From Tricholoma matsutake (Eukaryota > Basidiomycota > Agaricomycetes > Agaricales > Tricholomataceae), in contig AP026541.1 in the NCBI GenBank assembly GCA_026075535.2, forward strand, positions 5,518,001-5,582,000: DNA of 64,000 nt. The letters run 5' to 3'. The position numbers and the translations under genes were made by a program. The notes beneath the pieces are model-generated. The model did not search any database, had not been told where the DNA came from, and saw only the letters and a list, made by a program, of their open reading frames with translations. Shown here in pieces: positions 1 to 11,919 of this stretch; the first letter of the stretch is position 1, and every line of letters begins with the position of its first letter.

Positions 1-431
1 CTACCGATCAGTTTGTCTTCCCACTTGAGGAGTGCCTCAAGTATGGCAATTGTCTCATGCTCAAAGGTATGGTAGTTCCTTTGAGCGTTGGAGAGTTTCT
101 TGGACAGGAACCCAGCAGGGCAGCAAGTTTGCCACTCGGGTCCCTGACCATACATTGCCCCAGTCCCAAAGACTGAGGCATCACAGATCACCCATATTGG
201 TTCAGGTGAATCTGGGTCGATCAGCTTCAGCACTGGTGTTGTGCAACAGATGTGTTTAATCATCTGGAAGCAATGATTGTGCAATGGTCGCCACAAAAAG
301 GCTTGGCTGTTTTTAGTCATCGCAGAAAGTGGACTAGTGAAAGCACTTATATCTGGCAGGAAATGTGCCTGATACTGCACGAGTCCCAGAAAATGCTGGA
401 CTTCGTGATAATTACAAGGAGTTTTCCACTC
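1..431 (-). pseudogene. RT thumb and RNase H region of gypsy A (truncated by window)
   Basis: This continues the RT frame after the TGA at 432. The thumb motif HHEVQHFLGLVQY-like text (NYHEVQHFLGLVQYQAHF) is followed by the tether and RNase H. RNase H signature residues are visible: Asp in ICDASVFGTGAMYGQ and Glu in TFEHETIAILEAL. The frame is open to base 1, so the domain and integrase continue outside the window. Confidence 0.8.
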
Positions 432-1549
432 TCATATATGCGCCATTTTATCGCTATCAGCGTGTAGGCCATGTTCATCAATCATGTGACCGAGACACTC
501 TGCCTTTTCAGCATAGAGTTCACACTTCTCTGCACGAAGGTACAGAGAATGCTCGCGTAGCTTGTTAAACACGAGCTCCATATGTTTCTGGTGTTCTTTG
601 ATTGTGTCACTGAACACAAAAATGTCATCCAGGTAGGCATGGATGAATATTCTGATGTAGTCTCGGAATATGGAGTTCATCAACCTTTGAAAGGTTGATG
701 TGCATTGCAGTCGCCTTGTTGCATAACAAGACTCTTGTAAACACCTTGAACAGTCGAGAATGCGGTTTTCCAGACGTCTTCTGGTGCAACTCGGACCTGC
801 TCATAGGCATCCAAGAGGTCAATCTTCGAGCGGTACTTCGCTCGAGCGACATCAAGACAAATCAAGTCTTGATCAGGAAATGGTGTAATGTCTTTCACTG
901 TGTTAGCATTACGTTTCACTGCATTGATTACAGTGCAAAGTTTCCCTGTTTTCTTGGGAACTACTAGCATCGGAGCTGCTTGCTCCGTGCGGGCAGGGCG
1001 CCACCAGCCTGCCTTGCAGTACTTGGATATTTTCTCAACGAGGGGTTTCCTCATCGAGTCCGGACATTTGGGAAGATAGTAGTTATACTTCTTCTTCTCA
1101 TCCACCAGTGGGATATGGTGGTTTATCTCCATTAAAGGAGGTAGTTTGTCAGGTACTCCATTAAGGATGTCCTGACAAGATTGTTTCCACTCCTCGTGGA
1201 GGTGTGGAAGGTCCTTCTTTGAAAGAGGTCCTTTACTTTTAGCTTTATCAGCCAGATCTTTGCAAATTGCAAAGAGTACATCGTTCAGGTCATCGACCTG
1301 ATCTGGCAGAAGTACCGCAGGGATAGAGGGATCGAACCCGGGAGGTTCAAAATTGGGTCCATCAGGAAATCTATCCCGAGTGAATTCCTGGATGATCTCT
1401 TCCAGATCGTCCTCTTCATCGCTCAGGGGTCCCTCTTTGGGTCCCAAAAGGACGGGGTCCGAAAGTTTCAGCTTCGATGGATGATGTTTGTCAACATTGT
1501 CTATTTCTTCCATTTCAACATTCCTACGTCTCACAGACAGAGGTTGCAC
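432..1549 (-). pseudogene. Reverse transcriptase region of gypsy A, frameshifted
   Basis: RNA-dependent DNA polymerase of a Ty3/gypsy element. Fingers and palm are visible in order: MLVVPKKTGKLCTVINAVK, KIDLLDAYEQVRV (first catalytic Asp), then after a frame change YLDDIFVFS (the YXDD box). Near 697-700 the sequence encoding the conserved NAPSTFQ-like turn lacks one C, which pushes the frame into a stop at 680; the correct frame continues as 432-683. A further TGA at 432 interrupts the connection to RNase H. Catalytic residues survive, but the reading frame does not. Confidence 0.85.
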
Positions 1550-1618
1550 TTTTGTAGAACTCGGACCAGGCTTGTCTGGGTCTTTTTTCTTTCACGCGGC
1601 CAGATGGCCACGGTCGAG

Positions 1619-2398
1619 TCACTCATCCTTTGGAGGTTGAGGATGCATAGCATGCCGCCGGGCATGCTTGAAAGTGTTAGGGCCCTTGATGATGGTATCG
1701 AGGTGTTTGCCCTTGACGCGTACTTTGTCACGTTCGAAGTCTAATATTATACCATGTTTTCTCATGAACATGGTGCCCAGAATGGCGTCATACCTATCGA
1801 TGTTAACAACATCGAAGTAGTGGGTGTTTTTGATTTCACTGATTTCAAAATTGGTGAATAGTCCGAAGTTGATCTTTGAACGGCTTCCAACGGTGCCCAA
1901 TTGCAATGGCACCGGTTCTTCCAATCCGTGGGCTTTCAGGTTCGCCGACATGGCGAACTCAGGTGAGATTGAATCAGACGTGCAGCCTGAATCAAGGAGG
2001 ACGAAAGCTTCAAGTTCATGAAGCCTCATTTTTGCCACAAAGCAATGGTTGTCCTTCTCTGAGCGAGGAGGACGGGTTATTTTCTTTGAGGATTTCCTCA
2101 AAGTGGTCACGCCTCTAAAGCGCGGTTTGTTTTTGAAAAGGTTGTCCATCATGATGCCTAATCTTTCAGAAAATGATGGAGATTTCTTCTCTGTCTCATC
2201 CTCAGAGTCTTCCTCTGAGTCAGATACTGATTGGGCAGATGGGCAACTATTGGAGTCATACTCTGAAAGGATTTCTCGGATCGCACCAAAGTGCTCTGAT
2301 CCAGAATATTCACTGGGGTTATCTCCAGTGTCAGATTCCAAGTTGTACAGTTTGCCTTCTGAACTGTACTGAGAACCATCAGGGTTCATGTCTGACAA
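1619..2398 (-). pseudogene. Retroviral-type aspartic protease region of gypsy A
   Basis: Protease that would cleave the Gag-Pol polyprotein inside the virus-like particle. The catalytic loop reads VLLDSGCTSDSIS (DSG where DTG or DSG is usual), and the later ILGTMFMRKHGIILDF matches the hydrophobic-Gly motif near the end of retropepsins. An acidic Ser/Glu-rich leader precedes it. It is in the same frame as Gag upstream and RT downstream, with TGA codons bounding it at 2456 and 1619. The domain is intact, but the polyprotein around it is not. Confidence 0.8.
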
Positions 2399-2458
2399 TG
2401 CAGACCCATACTCAGAGGGAGTGTTGTCCTCTGAGTCGCTGTATGCTGCGGTAAGTCA

Positions 2459-5035
2459 TTCACTTGTCGCAGAGTGTGAATCCGAGTCCCTGGTAGGACT
2501 CAAGTGGTGATCACCGCTCAGTTGAGCACGGGATGTCTGGAGATCAGTCGTAGAGCCTGATCCTTCCCGAGCGGCGTACATCTTAGCCGATGGTTTTGGC
2601 TGTCCGTATTTAGGGCAGCCCTTATCTGTGGAGTAGTGTGGACCTCCACAGCTGTAACAAGTTGGGGTCTTCTTGTCATCAGACCTTTTGTCTGATCTGG
2701 ATCCAGAATGTCTGGATGGTTTTCCTCCAGACGAGCGATGTTGAGTATCACGACGATCTTTGTTATGGCGATTGCTATTGCCGTGACTTCAAACTTCCTT
2801 GGTAGGATACTTCGAACCCGGATATTTAGAGTTGTCATGATAGTTCTTATCATGTTTTTGGGAACGATCTCGGGATCATTCATGAGACCATTCAGGTGAA
2901 GGGTCTTTTGTTTTAGAACTTTTAGTCAAAGAGGATGCGCTCTTCAACTTAGTGGAATCCATTATACGCTTCTTTTCATTGAAGCGTTTTCTCATTTTCC
3001 CTATTTCCTCCACCTGGCAGGCGAAGTGTAGAATATCTTGCACTGAGCTTGTCTCAGCGGAGCATCCTTTGTCCAGTACAAAGGAGATGATGCTTGTGGG
3101 CAACCCGATCACTAATTGTGTTTTGAACATAAAAGGATTGGGCGCCTGTATCATCCTGGTAGCATATCGCTCCAGTTTGTGGTAATAGCCCATAACACCT
3201 TCTTCGGCATTATATTCAATGTGCCAAAATTTATCGGTCGCGTCATGCGTCGCATTTTCATGCACAAACCGGTTGTATAGGCCAGTGATGACTTCTTTGA
3301 AAGTCCAGATTGAGCGTGGGCGGTATGCACCATCAACACTATCCTCAAACCAAGTGAGGGCAGTGTTCTCAAGGAACATCACCGTATATTCAATACGGTC
3401 TGAGTCCAGCTCAGGGCTGCATACCTTGTTCACCTTCAACCACCGAAGAAGGGCATTTAGCCATCTTTCAAAGCTTTCAGTGTCAGGTAATCCACCGTAC
3501 TTTGACGGATTGGGAACAGGGGGACCGTTCTTGCCTCCAGTGGTAGGAATTTCTGTCAAGACAGAGACCTTGTTGTCGATCTGTCTATGTATCTTGGTAT
3601 GGATGTCCCTCAAATATTTTGAGGGACGGTGAGAGCCTTTTTCTCGATAAGAATTGGGATGGGAAGATGTAGACCAGTAAAGGCTATTTGGCTCTCGTTG
3701 GGTACCAGAATGTCCAGACGGCATACATCTGGAAGAATTGTGAGTCTGCGTTTCTTGTCGATGATTCGATGAGTTTCTGTGGGACGCCTCTTCCTCTATC
3801 CGGGAAGAATAATTGGTACTGTCATCGCTCGACATGCTATACGTCGAGTCACTATCACTTCCATTATCATCACCCCCGGATCCATCTCCATCTGGTGGTC
3901 CTCCATGGCCTGCGTGACTCTGCGCAGGCCGTCTGGAATTTCCAGAGGGTGGGATGTCCTGCTTCTGATGGCGAGATGAAGTGTCATCCTTATCCCAAGG
4001 TTGACCATCTTTGTCGAAGTGGATTTCCTGGTCAGGGATCGAGGTGGGATGTCCGTCCTGGATATCGCCATCACGTATCCTTTGAAGGATGATCCTGTTG
4101 TTGTTGATGTAGTGTACCTTCTTCTTAGAAGGTACTTCATGAGATAACTCGGGGTTTTGTAGATGTGGGAAACCATGTCTATGTGCGGAAGGATCTTCTT
4201 GTTCCGCAGGGTTGCTGGAACGAGGTAGGATAGGATTGGGATCTCGTTCCGCTGTGGCGGGATGAGGGATGGTAGGGTTAAATGTACTCCTACTGGAAAA
4301 GTGTCTGGCGTAACTCAACACCAGATCTTTAAGTTGGTTTTCCAACTTAATAGGTTCAAAATCTCTTGCATCCATGCAACGGGTAAACATATCCGTCGTG
4401 ATCTGTGCGAAGTGCTCAGCTCCAAACTCTTCGTCCGGTTCATCCTCTCCAGGTTTCTTGAGGGGCTTTTTCTCTTCTTGTTGGCGCAGCCGATCGTTAG
4501 TGTTCATCGGCGTTGCGGGCGCTGATGGTGTTAAATCCAGCCACATGGCAGGAAATAATCCAGGTGTATTGTACACCTGGTTGTTGCGGGGAAGATCGAT
4601 ACCACTACCGGGGGTAACCTGGTTGTTGTTGGGCTCTGGGGTCAATTCATCCAGAGGAGAAAGGTTCAGCAAACCAGGAGGAGGTCCTGGGTTAGGTTGA
4701 GAGTCTCATTGACTGTTTTTTGATGAGGAAGATTTTCTGGATTTGGGATCACTGTCGTCGGCATCCTCAATGGTGGCCTGTTGATGGTGTAGTCCGAGGG
4801 CAGAGGAATTGATGTTTCTCGAAGTGGCTGTATGCGCTTCGAGGGTATCCCTAGTAGGGGAAACGTTGTTTCTTGAGGTGCTTGTATGCGCCTCGAGTGG
4901 ATGGGGTCCAGTTAAATCTCTCGGTGTGCACCAAGAAGAATCCGAGCCTGATGGCGACAGATGAGAGTTACCTTGCGTGGCCTGCTTAGGAGCAGGCTTC
5001 AGTTTGTTCTTGGTTTTGGCCTTGGTGTAGGCCAT
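2459..5035 (-). pseudogene. Gag region of gypsy A, with zinc knuckle
   Basis: Structural capsid and nucleocapsid protein of the retrotransposon. The first ATG in the frame is at 5035. A polar Ser/Thr-rich N-terminus runs to a TGA at 4706, followed by a 598-codon stretch (2876-4672) with a retrotransposon-Gag-like segment (around WFEDSVDGAYRP and FWHIEYNAEEGVMGYY). After two more TGA codons (2876, 2789) the same frame gives CYSCGGPHYSTDKGC near 2630-2660, a CX2CX3HX6C zinc knuckle slightly off the canonical spacing. A fourth TGA (2456) separates it from protease. The family is clear, but the copy is non-functional. Confidence 0.8.
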
Positions 5036-5286
5036 GGTGTCGGTCTTGTTGTACAGTCTTCAGCAATGGAGAGAAAAAAAAAAATTTTGGTCGTAGCAGC
5101 AGGCGAAAAGCAAAGAGTCGAGTGCAAAAGAAACTTGATTCAGGTCCTAGCGATGGATATGCTTCCATCGCTGATCACGTTGAGAATTTTCTCCCTTCGC
5201 GGGAGAAGTTCAGGGTCATGTTGATGACGATCGCTGATGGGGCGATGTTGAGCTTAACTCTATATGAGTTTGGGTGTTTAAAAAAC

Positions 5287-5492
5287 TGTTGTGAGTTGGA
5301 GGGGGGTCCCTTAAGATCACGCAGGAGCTAAACATGAATAACATATATTATCGTGTGTACTCGAGGTGGTAGTAAAGGATTGCTTATGTAAAATAGAAGG
5401 CTGGTCCCTTTATAGGGGCCAGCCAGGTCAATAGCAAAGAAATATAATATATACAAACACGGGGTCAAGCCCCAGGTCACCACAGCATTACA
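5287..5492 (-). repeat. Candidate 5' LTR of gypsy A
   Basis: The segment just upstream of Gag begins TGTAATG and ends ACAACA in the element sense (TG...CA), and contains a TATA-like CTATAAAG at about 5409-5416 followed by a plausible leader. Without the 3' LTR in the window the ends cannot be verified, and I see no obvious tRNA-type primer site next to it. Confidence 0.35.
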
Positions 5493-6056
5493 AGTCCTTA
5501 ACAAAGTTAAGACTCATTCTTCAAACCGGGAATCGATGAAAAATTCAGTGTGACCATTTTTCCATGTCTGTTTTCCCCATGGTCAGTAATTCTTTCCCAC
5601 CTTCCAGCAACCATTACAAAAATTACTGACTTTACTAACCATGGGATGAAAAAATTAGCCGAGATGCGGATTTTGAGTATAAAAGGAAAATTTTCATCCA
5701 GCTATCTAAATTATCGGTAACCTATAGTAATGACTTCAATACATTTGATTACAAACTGTTATTGATAGTTTTATTACAATTGTTATTGATCAGTTACAAA
5801 CATGAATCATCAAAAACTCTGAATCATCAAATCGCCTTCTGAATTGTGTTTCACTTTGTGATTCACGTTTTCTCAAGTCTTATTTTAAATATTAACCCAA
5901 AACAGGACTTTCCTTGATGTGTGCTTAATCGACACTTGAATTGCACTTGAAAATTTGATGGTCAGAGTAATTCTGGGCAATTTACAGATGATTCACACTG
6001 CTTAATGGGACCTGAATCATGACTGAATCTACAAGTGAATTATTATTGTTCTATCA
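5493..6056. other. AT-rich non-coding stretch
   Basis: No convincing ORF, RNA gene or repeat shared with the rest of the window. It contains several short near-repeats of TGAATCAT and TTATTGAT type and one inverted repeat at 5575-5645. It probably represents the original host intergenic DNA between gypsy A and the gene remnant at 6057. Confidence 0.5.
5575..5645. repeat. Imperfect inverted repeat of about 70 bp
   Basis: CCCATGGTCAGTAATT on the left is mirrored by AATTACTGACTTTACTAACC followed by ATGGG on the right, with about 28 bp between and a short insertion in the right arm. It could be a hairpin or a trace of a small palindromic element. No function can be inferred. Confidence 0.5.
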
Positions 6057-7095
6057 CTACTCATGTTTATCAATGGCCATTTTATGCATTCTAAACCTAG
6101 TTTCTTCTTCCTCATCTTCATAATACCCAACTTTGCGCTTCAATGAGAGGGGCCTTGGAATGTCTTGTAAATGTTCATGATATTTTGCCTTTTCTGCATC
6201 CTGCATAACGTTAGTCAATGATGTGTATGTTTGTCATCATAATACTGTAACTTACTTTGAGTGGTGTACTATCAAGTAGGGTAAGCGCACGCAATATGAT
6301 GATCATTTTGTATTTTTTCCCTTTGAGAGGGACGACAACAAAAGACACCTGGGCCTCCACGATATCACCAATCCTGGATTTGATGGGATCGATAACATTG
6401 TATCTGCATTAGTGTGATATAATTTAGTCATCATAGTGAGTGGTAAGTGTGCATGCATACCTTTTCTGACCACCAGTATGTTCGCATAGCTCAAAGTACT
6501 CCACCTTATTCTCCCATGTGTGAGCAACATCTGTACCTTCTGATACTGCTTCGAGCATGCCATCGGGATCTACACCTGCTTTGAACCTTACCACTTCAGA
6601 CAATGAGATGTGCTTTTGATTAGTAAAATAACGGTTGCCCATGTCAACAGCTTCATAGTCTTCAAACATTGTTGGAGCCCATTCTTCCACACTATCATCC
6701 GGAACTGCTCGCAAAAAGGTGTGGTGGATTGCTTGAATTGCTGTGATGGAGTCTCTCATGCTTGAGGACCCTAGCGATGTGAGCATGACCGATTGTTGTA
6801 GATATCTTAGTTGTCTGAACTCACTAGAGTAACAAAATAGCAGTGAGAAGGATAATGACAATAAAGTCAGAGAACTTACATCTTACGTGTTTTTCTGATA
6901 GGAGGCAAGTCCTTCCGGCAAAGAATTCCCTGAAGGGGAAGAACAAGCTCCTTGACTTCATACCGCGACGTGCACAGCCACCGAAATTTTGGTCGACACC
7001 ATTTTCATTCTCTGTAGCTCAATCCGTCAATGATCCAAGCGATCCGGTCTATATAGCGTCTTACCAATGCATGGCAGATAGTTTCATACAAAAAG
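6057..7095 (-). pseudogene. Degraded multi-exon host-type gene, family not recognised
   Basis: The gene model on the minus strand has exons 7095?-7065, 7011-6880, 6823-6461, 6403-6256 and 6200-6057. The introns (53, 56, 57 and 55 nt) all have GT...AG borders, and the last three junctions keep phase exactly. Coding continues to a TAG at 6057 and ends in an acidic then basic tail (YYEDEEEETRF...). Readable stretches include EVKELVLPLQGILCRKDLPP, VPDDSVEEWAP and IGDIVEAQVSFVVVPLKGK. The fifth exon from the 3' end needs a frame change near CGCGGTATG (about 6960), and a TGA lies just upstream, so the 5' part is broken. The LINE begins immediately upstream. I cannot assign a function; it may belong to an expanded fungal family. 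Confidence 0.65.
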
Positions 7096-7183
7096 GGAGG
7101 AGATCGGATGCAGTGATGGATGAGGGGAGACCTTCCAGATCCGGTATGCCCAGAACTCCTGGCAACGACCCCATTGATTCTCT

Positions 7184-8076
7184 ATGGCCCTCTGGGGGCG
7201 TAAATCCTCACAGATAGCTCCCTCTGTGGGTCCTCATCGGACCCAAAGAGGCTCTCCAACTCCCTCCCCCTATGGGGCTGGAACGATCACACCACGTGCA
7301 CAGTGATTCAGCGTGCCAGCGTTATCTCCCAGGCAGGCTACCTTGTCCCCTGCACCTCCTATCACTCCTTCTACACCTGCTTCACAGTGGGCTGACAAAG
7401 TTGAGCTATCAAACCCCATTCCTGTGATCCAGGACACGGAGATGGCGAGCGATGCTGAGGACAATTGGGCCGGACCAGTCACCTTCGCACACAACCTGAG
7501 GGAATATGCACAGGGATTCCTAATGGTCCTTAGTAGGACAGGAGCCCGTAAACCAACTGCTGAACAACGGCAGGAAATCGCCGAACAGCTAGGGGTGGTA
7601 CTCAGTGCTGCAACTGCTGTTGGCTTTAATCGCGATTCGGGGAGTGACACCCTCCAAAGAGCTATAGACGAGGCGGGCAGGGGCAGTAAACGACCTAGGT
7701 CGGGCACCATTACTAACAACCCTCACGACGTCCCAAGGATGGACCATCTGGAGAGATGGGATGGGCAACGCCCCCCCCCTCACAAATCTGCGAGAACCCA
7801 AGGCCCTAAAGGGGCTCAACCTCTTCCTAAACCCCCAGCAGGGGGAGTTTCTTCATCATGGGGTAGAGGACCTCCTCCCCCCGTGAACTGGTCAACCAAG
7901 CCCTCAGGCAAGGGGACCTTTGCTCAGGTTGCTTGCTTCCCAGGGGGGCGAGCACCTAACACCTCCATGGATGACCTTGTGTGGTTAGCCAAGGCTTTCC
8001 CTGAGCTTCCCACCGACAAGCTGGCTGACATTCAGCAGCACGTCGGCCCCTCCAGGCCCAAGGCTGCAAAGCCAAC
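7184..8076 (+). pseudogene. LINE ORF1 (Gag-like), N-terminal part, copy L+
   Basis: ORF1 protein of a non-LTR retrotransposon, expected to bind the element RNA. The ATG at 7184 opens a Ser/Pro-rich N-terminus, with an in-frame TGA at 7304 (CAG TGA TTC, probably from CGA). After it the frame is open to 8076. The stretch WSTKPSGKGTFAQVA to KLADIQQHVGPSRPK is nearly identical to another copy at 36378-37450, which continues into zinc knuckles. This copy is cut at 8077 by S1, before the zinc knuckles. Its 5' UTR must lie in 7096-7183. Confidence 0.8.
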
Positions 8077-8510
8077 GCTCCTTGACTTGTTACAACCACC
8101 ATAAACAGTGGTAAACACTCCTGCTTGATGTTGGTAGCAACGTCGAGACTTCAATTTTTGTCTGATTTTCGATCGGATTTCACCATCACGAACGCTCTCG
8201 GCGTCTCCAGGCCTGGCCTGATTTGCTAAGGGATCTGTCCATCCGATCTCCAGGGATGTCTCGGTCATTGTTTTCAACAGTGACTGCTATCTGTCTTGTT
8301 CCCCTTGGCTTCGAGGATCCTGGCTAGGTGAGTGGTGTCTATAAAGGAGTAGTCTAGGTCCCTATGGGGGCTTAGAGTGGGTGTGGGATGCCTGCTTCAA
8401 TGCTCGCCCAAGTGAAAGCGCTCGTTTAGTTGGGGGAGGTCTGGCTTAGGGGAGAGGGACGTTCTTACTGGACTGTTGGTTGTCCTGGGGGTCTCCAACC
8501 TCCATGCTCT

Positions 8511-10423
8511 TGCCTACTTCAATGCTCGCCCAAGTCGTCGCATTCGTTTAGTTGGGGGAGGTCTGGCTTAGGAGGAGGGACATTCTCACTGGACTGCTGG
8601 TCGCCTGGGAGGCTTCCAGCCTCCATGCTTTGTGAGTTTCTACTACTAGAGACATGCTACACTGACTACCCATTGGAATACACCATCGTTAAAAGGGGGT
8701 GATGGTGCCCCCTGATGGCTAGGTCGACGCTCTGGTGGCCGCTACTCACCACCAACTTCTCACCTCCAGTGCTCACTCCTTCGGGGTGGTATGACCCAGG
8801 TTCAATCTTCTCCCACTCAACAGCAGGATGTGCGGCCTGTCTGTCCCCTCGGAGTGATTGGAGGCTATATTGGGTGGATCCGGAATTGAGATAAGGGACC
8901 GTCTGTTATCGTTATCACGCTATGTATCTTGACTTCTACCATCATCTACTTTGCTAAATCATCCTCAATGCCCTCTGCAAACCGTAGAGCATGAATTCGA
9001 CACCGGGTGGTGCACAGCAACCCCCTCTTACTCTCCAACTTCGACATCGCAGACTTTGACGATGACTATCTCCCAGAGTTCGGTCACATCTCTTTGGGCG
9101 GATGGGACTCTGATGTGGACAACCAGCTCCACAATCTATGGTCGGAGGATGACTCCTCCGACCTATCAGAAGTTGATGACTCTGCCATCGGTGGAGACAT
9201 CGAATTTATCCCAGGTCTCACCGAGCTGGCCTCGCAGGAGACTATAAACTGCGTCTTGTGGTCACAGCAGGTGGCCAATGATACGAGTAATCTGGCTCTC
9301 AAGCTTGGGCTCGAGGCCAACAACAATTGGGAGCTCGGCATTGCCAAGCTCCTTTATCCAGAGGGGCAGCAGGAGCAATCTGTGCCACCCCTCCCCACTT
9401 CACCGGGTTCATCCACCATCCCAGAGTTGGTGGAGGATGAGCCTCCGTTGTCGAGAGATGAGAGGGCAGAACTAACAGCCGCCTCTCATGGCTTTCTACA
9501 TCTACTGGAGGCAATGACGATTTTTGTCGGTACCGTCTGGGTGTCCGCTGTCCCTCTCACAGAGAGGAATGTATGGCATCAGATGGCTTGGGAATTATTC
9601 ACAACCACCTGGCAATTGTCCGAGCCAATGTCAGCAGAACTAGCAGCTGCTGGGTTGCCTCTTGATCTCACGTCACCGGCAGCCTTCAGGGCTTCCTATG
9701 TGGCTAGGCAGGCAGCTCAAGCAGAGCTCCAACATGGGGAACCCTCGTCCCCATCATGACGCCGCCATCCTCGAGGTCCTCGAGCACAGCAGCATCGCTA
9801 CTGAAAAGGGGGAACCACCCCTCCACATATATGCCCACCACAGGAGTGGTGGCCGTTATCGGGATAATGATGCTTAGCCGTTACCCTACACCTTCTCCCC
9901 GCTGTGGGGGGGACATTGTCATCAAGTGCGTGCATGTGTTGGCACTTGCTCGAGGGGGGCCTTGGCCCCCTGCGTACGGTAGTTCTGGTGAGTAACCAGG
10001 TGAATAACCAGCTACCTCATTTTTGTCACTCGTGCGCAGGCACAGTGATGGTCCACCTCATTCGCCTGGGGTGGTCAACCCTCGTTGGCTGGGAACATGC
10101 GGACGGTTATTCCTCCTGCAAGGGGGGATTTACAGTGAATTAACATGGCCGCGCCTGATCTGACTTCAGTTGGATATGTGGCTGGGGGACCGTTCCGCAC
10201 TAGCTGACGACCTAATGGCTAGCTTCGGGAGGGGGGGCTCCCCCTCCGGATTATTGCCTTTCCTGGCTGAGAGTCCAACGTCTGTGGCACTGCCTGCCTA
10301 AAGTGGCTAAAACGGGGACCTGGGTGGGAGATGGGCAAGGGGAACGCGTAGATAGAGTAGTACCCAAGTTTGTACCCTGCTCCGCAGACTGTGTTCGAGC
10401 CCTGCGTTATAAATTTTTGACCC

Positions 10424-10455
<32 letters not shown>
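8511..10455 (+). mobile_element. S-element S2 (type B), 5'-truncated, inserted in S1
   Basis: It begins abruptly inside the leader (TGCCTACTTCAATGCTCGCC) and ends in a poly(A) tract of about 30 nt. The TSD is AACCTCCATGCTCT, at 8497-8510 and again at 10456-10469, after which the S1 leader resumes exactly. 5' truncation, poly(A) and a 14-bp TSD are the hallmarks of target-primed reverse transcription. Confidence 0.9.
8968..9804 (+). pseudogene. S2 ORF, type B, two TGA codons
   Basis: 278 codons, colinear with the intact copies in S18 and S20. In-frame TGA at 8992 and 9757 stand where those copies have CGA. It has an acidic N-terminal third (SDVDNQLHNLWSEDDSSDL), a core NNWELGIAKLLYPEGQQEQ, the conserved WHQMAWELFTTTWQLSEPMS, and an Arg-rich C-terminus after the second TGA. 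It matches no domain family I can name by eye. Confidence 0.75.
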
Positions 10456-11919
10456 AACCTCCATGCTCTGTGAATTTCTACTACTAGAGACATGCTACAC
10501 TGACTATCCACTTGGAATACACCATTGTTAAAAGGGGCCAGGTGATGGTGCCCCCTGGGGGCTAGGACAATGCTTGGGTGGCCACTCACCACCACCTACT
10601 CTCCACCTCCAGTATTCACTCCTCTGGGGTGGTTAGAACCGGGTTCCATCATATCTCCCACTCGGTGGCAGGGTGTGCGGCCTGCCTGCCCCCTCGGAGC
10701 ATCTGGAGGCTGTATCGGGTGGACCTGGAATTGAGATAAGGGGCCAGCTGTTATCAATCCCACACTGCATACTTTGACTTCTACCGTCATCTACCTGTAC
10801 TAACTCACTCTCAAATGCCCAAACGGCCAATCAGAGACCAACCACCTCACCGGGGGCTTCACACCCCCACCCTGATTATGGGTGACATCTATGATGATGA
10901 CGTCCAAGACTATGACACCCAGTACAAATGAGACAATCTGGAGGTAGCAGCTGCACTATGGGCGGCTAGAGATCTATGGGCTGGAGAAAACCTCTCCAGC
11001 CCTGATGATGACAACTCTCTTGCTATGCAGGAGGCTCTCATTTACACCGAGGGGGGGCCTAGGCTCTCCTCGAGGCAAACGATCAATTGTGTACGATGGG
11101 CACAAGGTGTCGATGTCGCGCACAAGCAATGGACCTGCAGCCTCCCATGGGAGGATGTGTACTCACAGGAGCTTGGGATAGCTGAGCTCCTTTATCCGGA
11201 GGCATCCCCTGCCCCATCACAACCTTGGCCCCCCATCCCCGAGTTGGTGGAGGACAAAGTGCCATTATCAAGGGATGAGAGGTTGGAGATTTTTTTTTTT
11301 TTTTTGGGTCAGAATTTATAATGCAGGGCTCGATTGCAGTCCATGGGTCAGGATACAAACAAAGGTACTACTATGACTACGCATTCCCCCTGTCTACATC
11401 CCACACCTGGTCCCTCGCAGAAGCCACTTTAGATGGGCATGGCCACAGACGCTGGCCTCTCAGCCAGGAAAGGCAATAATCTGTAGAGGGGGGGCCCCCC
11501 CCGCAGAAGCTAGCCATTAGCTCACTGTCTGGTGCTACCTCGGTCCCCCCAGCCACATATTCGACCGAAGTCAGATCAGGCGCAAGCAGTGTCAATTCAC
11601 CGTAAATCCTCCCTTGCGGGAAGATTAACTGTCCTTCACCAGACAATGAGGGTTGGCCACCCCAGGCAAGTGAGGTGGACCATCACCATGGCCAAGCACG
11701 AGTGACAGTAACAAGGCAGCTGGTTACTCACCGGAACTACCATAGGTAGAGGGCCAAGGCCCCCTTTGAGCATCCGCTCCTCTGAGCATGCCCTTGATGA
11801 CAATGTCCCCCCCGCAGTGGGAGGAAGGTAAAGGGAGGCGGCATATCACCACCATCCCGACAACAGCCCCCAGAAGTTTGGTGGGCGGTGTAGAGAAGGG
11901 GTGGTCCCCTTTATCAAGC

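Larger units (their letters stand above)
1..5492 (-). mobile_element. Ty3/gypsy LTR retrotransposon (gypsy A), decayed, cut by window edge
   Basis: The order read on the minus strand is Gag, aspartic protease, RT and RNase H, the Ty3/gypsy order; integrase would lie beyond base 1. Gag to RT lies in one reading frame interrupted only by TGA codons (4706, 2876, 2789, 2456, 1619, 1592 and, after a frameshift, 432). All are consistent with CGA to TGA change at CpG, and there is no TAA or TAG. A single-base deletion near 697-700 shifts the frame in RT. This implies one ancestral Gag-Pol polyprotein. The 3' LTR is outside the window, so the ends are approximate. Confidence 0.9.

Noticed and set aside
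7313..8104. ORF extending to 8104 as one protein
   Set aside because: The last residues (LLDLLQPP) come from the S1 5' end, not from LINE ORF1.
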